DNA of 64,000 bases, from NCBI RefSeq assembly GCF_914767665.1, contig NC_059503.1:29388001-29452000 (forward strand). The letters are read 5' to 3'. This document shows positions 44,876 to 54,210 of the stretch, in pieces. Every line of letters begins with the position of its first letter. The first letter of the stretch is position 1. This stretch comes from Harmonia axyridis (Eukaryota; Arthropoda; Insecta; Coleoptera; Coccinellidae). The translations under genes and the position numbers were made by a program. The notes beneath the pieces were generated by a model. That model was not told the DNA's origin. It saw nothing but the letters and a program-made list of their open reading frames with translations, and did no database searches.

Positions 44876-45297
44876 ATACAACTCATGTTCTAATGCACCA
44901 ATAGAATCCCTAAATTTTCCATAGTTACGGCGTACTGATAAGTGAATATACTACTTGTATTGACGACGTGATATAATCGTTTTCGAGTTTCGCCTCCTGC
45001 CATATTGTGATCATTTCCATAGTAATATTCTTGGACGTTCGTCAAAAAATAAAAGTCTAGCTCAGTGAAATGTCATTGAATTATTAAAATGCAGCAGTTT
45101 GGTTAGATTAATTTAAATTATTCGTTATATAATCGTTACGAATACCACTAGAGCATAGACAATAAATTTCGATTATAGGAACCTCTTCACTCGACGTAAT
45201 TCGCGAAACACCACTCGAACTGCGCTCTCGTGATGTTTCGCGAATTACGTCTCGTGAATCGGTGTATAATCGAATATTGTCTATGCTCTTGTGATAT
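44876..45297 (+). repeat. ~410-bp dispersed repeat with terminal hairpin, copy 2
   Basis: Partner of 40195-40602 in the same orientation. Its inner stem is more perfect (ACGTAATTCGCGAAACACCA / GATGTTTCGCGAATTACGT). The two copies diverge immediately after TGCTCTTGTGATAT, which marks the right boundary. Confidence 0.78.
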
Positions 45298-46189
45298 TTT
45301 AAATATCAGAATATTTTTTATTTCCAGACAATTTGATGATACTCCCGAGAGCTTTAGCTCCATGGATTCATTCTTTGATTTATTAATGCCCATATGGTCG
45401 AATTGAATGGTCCTGAAATACAAATTACTCGTGATGAATTACAGAAAATAATAGTCGGGTATTTTTTATCGTCGAGTGATATTCAGGATTATATCATTAA
45501 CACCTCAAAATCATCGGCTATCCTAAAAGTAGGGATAGTCATACGAAATTCCTGATTTTTCCTCCGACAATAAGATTGAAATAAAAACTTAACTTCTAAA
45601 CACCAGATCTTAGCAGGAAGCTATAGTACTCCAATTCCTATTCAGCGAAGTTGATGTATTCTTTTTCTATATTTTTATTTCTATATCTCAAGGAAGTACT
45701 TCTTGATATTCTTCAATTCCAAGAGGTTTCTATTGTTCCAATCCCACAGAAGGTTCGAGAATCCCGACACAATTCTCGCCGATAAATTAAATTCTAAACC
45801 TCAAATTAAACTAGTAGTGACTGAAATCTAAAACAAGTTACGTATCTTTCCTGAAGTCCCGATAATTATTGAAAATCTTTCAGAAAATTCTCTCTTCTTC
45901 CTTCTCTAGATACGCGCATCTGCATCCCGACCAATGGCATACGATGAATTGACAAATTACCGCGTCTATGATAATCCCAGTAGCGTAAAATGTTTTGAAG
46001 CGTGCAAAATCGTTGCAATAGTTGTCCGCCTATGTAGACCAACGTGATTGCCAACATCCACAGAGGATAGGCACCATCAGAGGTCTATCCGTTCGTTTTC
46101 CTGTTTACGGACAGATGTATTGAATCGTATTTGAGGACGAATTTGTAATCAGTGACTCGAAACTCGCCGTTTGAGACCATATTCGGCTC
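45298..46189. other. Unassigned
   Basis: Low repeat content with short frames on both strands (for example 45866-46057 minus) and no recognisable domain. Confidence 0.35.
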
Positions 46190-46595
46190 AATATCGAATA
46201 TTAGGATGTTGACGCTGTTTGCAAAAAGCTCAATAGCTCTTACTTCGTAGTTCACTTCCTTTGCGATCTATCCTGAGCATCTATTACAGCTTAGTTTATA
46301 GTCACCTATCTTACAACATCCTGCTGTGGGGTAATTCATCGGACGTTGGCAGAGTTTTTGTTCTGCAGAAGAGGATTCTGCGTATGATATTTGATATCCC
46401 GCCGAGGACCTCCTGTAGACCGTTTTTCATTGAAAATGGTCTTCTCACTCTGGCCTCGATTTTCATTTACAAATGTTTGATTTATACCAAGGAAAACGAA
46501 TGAAACATGAAAACATGACCAAACTTTCGAGCTTTCATAGCTACAGTACAAGAAATTAGGGATTATTGTGTATACCAAAACATAATACTTCGATT
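46190..46595 (+). mobile_element. LINE RT C-terminal fragment
   Basis: A broken frame reads KLNSSYFVVH then, after a frameshift, SIYYSLVYSHLSYNILLWGN and RVFVLQKRILRMI. This is the 'Y..L..S.L.YGI..WG' thumb region of Jockey/CR1-group reverse transcriptases. No tail or TSD was found. It abuts the mariner relic. Confidence 0.65.
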
Positions 46596-46599
46596 CGAA

Positions 46600-47232
46600 T
46601 TTTCACCAATGTATCAGTGTATAAAAATTTTTAATCCAGAAAAACTGACTGTTTGGTGCGCTTTATGGGCTGGTGGAATCATTGGCCGTACTTCTTCAAA
46701 AACGATGATGGCCAGAACGTTACAGTCAATGGTGATCGGTATAGAGCCATGATTACTAACTTTTTCATTCCTGAATTGAATAACCATGATGTCCAAGACG
46801 GCGCAACATGTCACACAGCTCGTGCCACAATCGATTTATTGAAAGACACGTTTGGTGACCGCCTAATTTCACGTTTTGGACCTGTGAATTGGGTCCAAGA
46901 TCTTGTGATTTAACACCGCCAGACTACTTTCTGTGGGGCTATGTAAAGTCATTGGTCTATGCGGATAAGCCACAAACCGTTGACCATTTGGAAGACAACA
47001 TTCGCCGTGTTATTGCCGATATACGGCCACAAATGTTGGAAAAAGTCATCGAAAATTGGACGTCCTGATTGGACTACATCCGAGCCAGCCGTGGCGGTCA
47101 TATGGCAGAAATCATATTTAAAATGTAATGCCACAAAATTATCTTGCGGATAGATAAAATTCATGTCAATCGAATAATCCATCGTTGTTTTATTGCAATT
47201 TAAAGTTCTATAGCTCTGAAAAAAAACACCCT
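46600..47232 (+). pseudogene. Tc1/mariner-type transposase, 3' half, frameshifted
   Basis: Frames across 46653-47180 encode YFFKNDDGQNVTVNGDRYRA, HDVQDGATCHTARATIDLL (second catalytic aspartate in QDGA) and, after a frameshift, FLWGYVKSLVYADKPQTVD and then ENIRRVIADI. The right end (AAAAAACACCCT, 47221-47232) matches the terminal repeat of the relic in the ROR intron at 21675. The N-terminal DNA-binding part is absent. Confidence 0.8.
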
Positions 47233-47324
47233 CTACTTTGATTTTTTTTTTGCTTTTGACTTTCCCTATAAATTTCTATCTGACTGGATGAATGAAGTAT
47301 TATTATTATTATTATTATAACAGA

Positions 47325-47870
47325 CACCGCGGCCGAATCATAGACCGATCTGATCAGAAAAAACGGGCGCTCAAAAATAATCACCACTCGCGGACGAAAA
47401 CCCCGTGCTAACGAAATTCGACGGTGCGTCCCGAACCCTCCTACCCCTAAACAGCGATCGATAGGGCGTGACGACAACACACCTCCGCGCGGTAATTTCC
47501 AATTCGGCCCTGCAAGAACAACAACAACCGATGATGCACAATCACGACCTTCCGGTCTACGGGCGGACGCGCGGGAGAGCGTGCCGCAGCCGTTTAACGC
47601 GATTCACCCCCCCCCCCCCTTCTACACCTCCGCCCCTGCCGCGGGGCAGATGCTCAACACTTCCGGCGGCATTCCATATTTCACGGACGGTCGCATAATC
47701 GACTACGCCGCCGGCTTAATTGGGGGGCGGCGAAGTGCGCGGACGGTAATTATCGCGCGGGTACGTGTCCGGTCGGATTTACGGCCGCGGCGGCAGGGTC
47801 CCCGCTTCGGCACGAGAGAGGGCTCTGGGGAGGCGCGCGAATTTATGAATATTGTTCGACGTGTTCGGTC
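47325..47870. promoter_or_regulatory. Strong CpG island, candidate promoter
   Basis: The most CpG-dense segment of the window (for example CCGCGCGGTAATTTCC, GGCCGCGGCGGCAGGG), with a C14-type homopolymer at about 47608. Two overlapping + frames (47468-47698, 47581-47964) are open but proline/arginine-rich, as expected by composition. It may be a promoter or 5' exon of an unseen gene, possibly the distal ROR promoter. Confidence 0.4.
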
Positions 47871-47964
47871 ACGTTTCAATGTTGACGTTGGATGTTTGTT
47901 TGAATTGGGGTTTAATGTATTTTGTCCTTGGGTTTTTTTTTTAATTGCTTCAAGGTTTTTATGA

Positions 47965-49917
47965 ATCGAATGTTCGGCTATTGTTGGAAAATTTAAGAAA
48001 AATTTACAGTCCATTCAGGAATTTTGACATCCCGGGTGGCTGTGAAAAATCGAAATTAAGTTGGTACTGGCTCATTCAGTAACATTTTGAATTGCAGATT
48101 TCGGGTTGGCATTGGAAATGTCATTGACAGGAGGTTAGATTCAGTTCAGTTTGTTTGTGTTATTGGTATTGATCCGAGAAGTTTTAAAACTAAAAAGTTG
48201 TATCAATTTCAAACATACATTAATTAGTTCATTCAATTATTTCTCACAGTACTGTTTGAAAAAAGAAGAAAGCAATTCATTACAGCCTGTATTATTAGCG
48301 GAAGAAAACCTGTGCGATACGATTTCACCTTCAAAGAATCATTGAATGATTTGATTATTAACAAAAGCAACCAATATATCAGTCTGAATAAAATTTGACC
48401 AAAAAGCATCTGGATTTTAATTAATCAAAGACAACATTACATACAATTAATTGGTTACAAGTTCAAAACAGTTAATAAGAGAAAAATTCTTATTGATAAA
48501 AAGTTGAGTATGATATTATGGTGAATACAGAGAATATTTGCAACAAAATGTGAAATTCTGGAGGAAAATTGATTATTTGAAAATGGCAGTCTTATTCAAC
48601 AGTGAATTCTAGAAAGAAAACAAAAAGTTTTTCAAGTATATTCAAGGGTAAAAGTAGAAGGAGCGCTATTTTGAATGCTGGATTGATGGATTTTTACCTG
48701 GATATTTTGTTTTGATAGTGGTGATCATTAGGATTATATAAATCTATGAAGGGGGAATTATTTTATAATTGGGTAAATAAATTAATACTTTTTCTGTAGA
48801 TACTTAGAATTATGTGTTCACAGATCAAATGATGAATTTAAAAAATTCATGGAGCATGACCGAAGTTATATTATATTAGGCTATATGAAAAAGACCTGTA
48901 AACAAAGTCTTGGCATTGCATCTATAGTTTATTTATATTCTATTTTGAAATTAAGTTTTGTTTTATCTGTTTTTTGTTCTTCAATGAGTAATCCTAAAAT
49001 TTAATAATTTCTAATTGCTTCATAGAATTTTTACTGAATATTTAATCGAAAAATATATTCAGAAGAGTATATTTGAGAATTTCTTCACCTCCTAACAGAA
49101 TGCATTAAAATTTTAAAATCCCAATTTGAGAATAATTTCATGCAAAAATGCTTTTAGTGAGTGAATCAAAGCTGTTATGGGTAAAATACTTCATGTAATT
49201 TGATAGTATAAAAGCATTTCAATAAAAAATAGAAAACTTGAGTGTACAAATATATCTATATTTTTCATACAAGCTTAATCAATCATTCACGTCATGAACA
49301 GTTTCAATAAATAGTGAGTTTAGAAATTAATTTACACATTGGCTGATAAATTGGTTCCAATTTTGAATGTTACAGTACATTTATATTGAAATTCTTCATA
49401 TACTAAATGAGTCCTTTAAATTTTATTTCTGTCTCATTATGATTTTGTCAATTCATTCACTTAGCCACTCAATTCAAATTATCAAGACGTTTTTTCTGAT
49501 TGCTTCACCAGTTCAGCTACCACAGCTAAAATGATCCATAATCGCTGGGATAAAATAACACGTTCAGAGTTATACGATTAGAATTTTGCACACAGTGTCC
49601 ATAAAGAGCCTCTGGTGAGAAAGAATATGCATATTTTAATGATCTTTAATGGGATCTTTCATTGGCGACTCTTAAATGAATGGATATCTCTTCTCTTCAT
49701 TGGAGTTGCTTGAAATTTGAAGGCATTCCACTTTATTTTTTCGTTATCGAATCTGAATTCCCATATATCCAATCATGATTGTATACCTGCCTTCCTAATT
49801 TCGAAATTTTGGGTTCTTTAAGATAGAAAAATGATATGAATAATATTTACTAATTATTTCTATGATGAACCATAGCAATTTTTAGTGATATTTTTGTAAC
49901 TAGAAACAATGCCGCGA
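47965..49917. other. AT-rich stretch without recognised features
   Basis: Nearly 2 kb with no repeat ends, frames or hairpins I could recognise. Compared with the rest of the window it looks like single-copy intergenic or intronic DNA. Confidence 0.4.
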
Positions 49918-50820
49918 CTAGATGTTCAAAGCCTGCTTCGATGTCAATAATTCCTGAAGGGACTGTACATTCCCGAAATTAAGTCGAGGGTCGATGTTGT
50001 GAACAGCTTCCAAGTATGTACCTGTACCTCTATTCCGTCTGCATTCAAAAAGAGTCATTTCATGTTTTGATAACTGGTCAAGTGTTGTTCGTACTCGTGC
50101 TCGTACATCCATAGAGGAAGCCTTTGACTCTGGTACCCACGCAATACGAATACTATGATTCGAAATTTCTTCTAAATTCAAAGGCGATTGTTCACGTCTC
50201 GTTGCTAGATTAGATAGTTTAGGTACTTTATCCTCATCAGCACAAGTGAAATGATGTTCGGTTTGGGATTGTGTTTTGTCTTCTTAAGACGTTTTTATTT
50301 GCAGCCTGTCAGTCAAACTTTTAATTGAAGTTCGTAATGTTGATTTGCTATGAAGTAAAAATGTATCTTCTTGACCATTTGTAGACATTGACTGTTATCC
50401 AAAAATTCCAGATATTTGCCTGGGTTTTCTAAATACGGTACCATACTTCTCATTAATGAACGGCGCTCTTTTATCCTAGAAAATGAAGCTTTAACCATTT
50501 CTTTACTCAATGTCGAGTTATAATGACTTTCCAATTTGCTAATCATGAATCATAGTGTAGTTTCAGAAGTAATTAGTGTTGCACCTTCGTCCGTAACTTA
50601 TGAGTGGTTTATTGCTTTCTGGGACGTTTCAAAAGATGTTTGTGCTTTTATTGTCTTATATGAAATTTTAATATTGAAATTAAGCAATTTGAATTTCAGA
50701 CGGATACCGCATTTGCCTTGTATACATAGGATACACAGAACAAAATCAGTTCTCATAACTCATGGAAGTTCTAAGCTTTATAAAGGCCTAGAAACAAAGA
50801 TGGAAAACATAAAAAACTGA
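49918..50820 (-). pseudogene. Decayed intronless open frame of unknown family
   Basis: Minus-strand translation gives about 290 codons in essentially one frame, with a few stop codons and one frameshift near 50315. Pieces include VMRTDFVLCILCIQGKCGI, TIKAQTSFETSQKAINHS, MISKLESHYNSTLSKEMVKA, RSMVPYLENPGKYLEFLDNS, LNLEEISNHSIRIAWVPES and DVRARVRTTLDQLSKHEMTL, ending TSKQALNI and a stop. The amino-acid texture is that of a real protein, unlike the AT-rich noise around it. No transposon or retroelement motif and no splice junctions are apparent. A processed pseudogene of a host gene is the simplest reading. The family is not recognised. Confidence 0.5.
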
Positions 50821-52039
50821 TTAAATGATAATAACAACAAATAAATACATTAAGAGCATACAAAAAATTTTTAGTACATTCAGTTTCGAGAAGCTAAGAA
50901 GTTAATGGGCGAAATTTTATTTTCCTGATAATTTTATTTACCACGAATATCACGCTCAAACATTTCGTCAGAATTTCCGAAATAACTCCAAAACGAAAAG
51001 GGATAGTTTCCAAGGTAAGTTCGGATCCCGATCTCGTTATGTTTTTCTTATAATTTCATGTCGATAAAATCTAGTTTTGAACTTATCAGGAAATGAAATT
51101 ACGAACAGCCGAACCATAGTATATATTATACTATGTTCGAACCTAGCCTTGAAATTTTAACTAGGAACTATCTTCACTGGAATATTAGGTTTTTTCGAAA
51201 TCCTTAGTTTTGCCTTCCATAATATGTTTCGAATGTTTATTCTGTAGTAGTTGTTGTACATTTTTTGGTTTACGTAGGTACGTATAAAGATATTTTCTAG
51301 ATTAAATGATTTGATACATCAGAATATGAGTGATTAAAATAAATTTCGAATTTGGAAAAATTACTTTAGAACTCAGGAAGAGCTTTGTATCACTGGACGA
51401 GACAGCTTTACTATCTAGTTCAGAATATTCACAATGCCTTGGAGCGAAATAACGTTATTGATCATATTCAAAAATTTTTTCTAGGAAAACTGGACGTGTG
51501 CCAAGAAAAATAAAAACGCTCCAGTAATGTAAACTCATGGTAGAATCTGAAGCAGGTAGCGAATTTTCGAAAACGGGATGTACAGGGTGTTTTTTCAACC
51601 TGTAAATATAATCTGAATTTATCATAATTCCCACTCTGTATTTTTGAAAGTGTTGGAATTATTGGAAGTAGACAATCATATTGTTCTACACTGAAAATTT
51701 CATCAATATTGATCAAACCACACCAAAGTTATGAATAAAAGCAAAATCGCTCGAATCGGAAAAATCACTCTGTTGATTCTCAATAAAGGCCCCCAACCAT
51801 AAACCAAACATTGTTTTTGAAACTGCCTTGACTTGTGTAAACTTCTCCTAAAATCTGACGGTCTCCTCCGGAATCACCCTGTATACTTCACCAACTTATT
51901 GAAAGCCCAGCTTGCAAAGAAGGTTTATTTTCTCTAACGTTACGTGAACTAAAAGAACGGAAACAAAATTCGTAAGATGAAATCAAATATTTGATCAGCA
52001 AGTCTTGTAGAAAGATCGTTGACGTCATTCTCCAGCCGT
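50821..52039. other. AT-rich stretch with TACAGGGTG repeat ends
   Basis: Contains repeat termini at about 51580 (GTACAGGGTGTTTTTTC) and 51888 (TCACCCTGTATAC), otherwise unassigned. Confidence 0.35.
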
Positions 52040-52487
52040 TGAAGAAATTCACCTTTTTGAACACTCGTTCCCGGAATAGAGCACTATTTCGTCACGTCTT
52101 CATTGTTAGATTGAAAATAATCAGATATCAGAAGGCAAATAATAGATATATCGATTCGTTCTCGAGATATAGGACGTTTCTGAAAAATACTGTTTCAAAT
52201 ATTTCTGTATTTCTTGGTTTCTGTTGGATATATTCGATGAATTCTAAACGTTTTTTCAGTAGTTTTTAGAATTTTTTTAAGATCTCGAACACAAACTAAG
52301 ATACAGCGAAATATTTGAAATAGTAATTTTTCAGAATCGCCCTGTAACTTGAGGACAAATGAAGATATCTATTTCTATATCTGCTTTCTGATCTGATTTT
52401 TCGAGTTCGGAGGCCCTTGAAGTTTTCACTTAGTCTTGTAGTTCTCGAGATGCTTTCAGTCAGCATCGAATTTGGGACAACTGTACA
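52040..52487. repeat. Partial copy of the 10324-11293 element
   Basis: Shares long stretches with 10560-10740 and 11100-11293 (for example GACGTTTCTGAAAAAT-like, CTCGAGATGCTTT, GCATCGAATTTGGGACA). It ends in ACTGTACA exactly where family B copy 3 starts, so the two elements share TGTACA. Confidence 0.65.
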
Positions 52488-53208
52488 GGGTGGGCAAATT
52501 TCGATGTTTTAGCACTACAACTTTTAAACCAGATGAGATAGACAAAATCTGATACCCACTTCTCGATCTCTTTTTCTGAGAAACTAACAAGGGTAGTATT
52601 CATTTTTGGCCACCTTCTTTTGTTTTCGAGTTATAAGCGAAAATTGGAAAAATGGCGATATCGAAAAACATTTATATCTCCGCTAATACTGATGATAGAG
52701 CTCTGAAATTCATCGTGTACAGATGCTACAACAGTGCTCCAATATAAACTAAATTTTCATAGTTATCCACTGAGAAATATTTGCTCTGTATCAGTAGGCG
52801 AAACTAATGTGAGTTATTTTTTCGTCCTGTATAATTTTTGTTCTGAAAATTGCTCTGGTATTCGAAGGATAATTTGATAGGTAGTTATTTGGGGTCAGAA
52901 TTTTGTTTTGGTATCGGAGTATATCGTCTTTATATTGTTATCAACATCTGGGTTGAACCTTGTGTTAAACGTGCGGATTTTTCATTCAATACAACATAAA
53001 ATACGGGGGGTTTCCAACAAATCCTTCACTCCTCTGTTCATTTACCTCTGTTTGAATTCCTCTCTTATACTCGGCCTCTTGTGTATGTCATTAGAGTCTC
53101 TCTGACCGGCCACAGCAGAGTGAAGATTGTTTTTTCCTGTGTCTTGATTCCCCTCCATACAAATTTTATAATATATTTTTTTTTTTTTTTTTTTTCTTCT
53201 TTTTCTAA

Positions 53209-54111
53209 ATGTCTCAACCACAATCGAGCAACCCGTCAAGGCACCTACGTAGTGCCTCTTCCTCTTCAAGTCGAGATCCAGGGCTTGAAGCAACTCAATT
53301 GAATCAAATTCTGTCTAAATTGTCTGTACTGGACACTATCGCGGAGGATGTCGCTTCGATCAAGTTGGCCCAAGTTGACCTGAGCAAACAAATGTCGGCT
53401 TGCTTGGAGTCGATTGAAGCGCACAGTAATATACTGAGTCAGCATACCACCATGTTAGAAAAACACCATACTGAAATTGAATTACTTAAGGACTCTAATC
53501 ACTCTCTGAATGATGAAATTGCAAATTTGAAGTTGAAATTTGATTGTGTGGATGTTGGTGAGATGAGGAACTCATTGGAATTGCTAGATGTTGAGTTGAA
53601 AAATTGGAGAGCCAAAACAGCCGCTGAAGTAGGTACGCCACCTAAAGTCAACGCTATAGATTCCGGTGAGGTCCTGGAACGTGTGAGGAGAGCAAACAAC
53701 ATTCTTATCCGAGGTTTACCTGAGACCAATGGCGACGATACTGATAGATCTATCATCCTGGATGTTGTGGGCAGGTTGGATGTCACTGCGGTTTCCGAAG
53801 TTTCAGCCGTTGGTCGTGTTGGTGTGGTCAAAGATGGGTATCCTAGACCTATTAAAGTAGGATTCAGGGATTCTAGTCACCCTCGTAGAATACTGAGAGA
53901 TAAGAAACTCTTATCTCAGCATCCAGACTATAAAAGTTTGATCATAACGGACGACAAAACGCCACAGCAGTATAGAGAACTTCAAACTGCTCGAATTGAA
54001 TTGAAAGCAAAACGGTTGGCAGGTGAAACCGATCTAACCATTAAATACATTAAAGGCATGCCAACTATTGTGGCGGTGAATACAGCGAATACACGGGAAC
54101 AAAAAAACTAG
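53209..54111 (+). CDS. LINE ORF1 protein (coiled coil plus RRM-like domain)
   Basis: 300 residues. Roughly residues 25-120 are heptad-rich (KLSVLDTIAEDVASIKLAQ, HTEIELLKDSNHSLNDEI) and should form a coiled coil for trimerisation. Residues ~160-240 (RRANNILIRGLPETNGDD, ending in KVGFRDSSHPRRILRDKK) resemble the RNA-binding RRM-like fold of L1/CR1-type ORF1 proteins. A basic C-terminal segment (QTARIELKAKRLAGETDLT) follows. There is no CCHC knuckle. It presumably packages the LINE RNA with ORF2 protein. The ATG follows a long T-tract. The stop codon TAG (54109-54111) directly follows AAAAAAC, and ORF2 continues in the -1 frame. Confidence 0.88.
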   Translation: MSQPQSSNPSRHLRSASSSSSRDPGLEATQLNQILSKLSVLDTIAEDVASIKLAQVDLSKQMSACLESIEAHSNILSQHTTMLEKHHTEIELLKDSNHSLNDEIANLKLKFDCVDVGEMRNSLELLDVELKNWRAKTAAEVGTPPKVNAIDSGEVLERVRRANNILIRGLPETNGDDTDRSIILDVVGRLDVTAVSEVSAVGRVGVVKDGYPRPIKVGFRDSSHPRRILRDKKLLSQHPDYKSLIITDDKTPQQYRELQTARIELKAKRLAGETDLTIKYIKGMPTIVAVNTANTREQKN

Positions 54112-54210
54112 AAAGACATCTAATTGAATGGCCTATCATATACTCGAATCTTGCCTCCTTACCTGCAAAATTTAATGAACTACTTGTCTTGGTTCGAGAA
54201 ATGCGGCCAT
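54102..54210 (+). promoter_or_regulatory. Predicted -1 ribosomal frameshift site in the LINE
   Basis: The heptamer A AAA AAC (54102-54108) is read in ORF1 frame as ..A AAA AAC, immediately followed by the ORF1 stop TAG. Slipping back one base gives CTA GAA AGA.., which is the ORF2 frame. Downstream, CTCGAATC (54143-54150) can pair with GGTTCGAG (54191-54198), enclosed by ATGGCC (54128-54133) and GGCCAT (54205-54210). The spacer to the first helix (19 nt) is longer than the usual 5-9 nt, so the stimulator is uncertain. No ATG occurs in the ORF2 frame before 54201. Confidence 0.6.

Noticed and set aside
47468..47964. Two overlapping + strand frames in a CpG island, up to 127 codons
   Set aside because: Proline/arginine-rich as expected from GC-rich sequence, with no domain, no splice context and no codon signature. 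Treated as an island with accidental frames.
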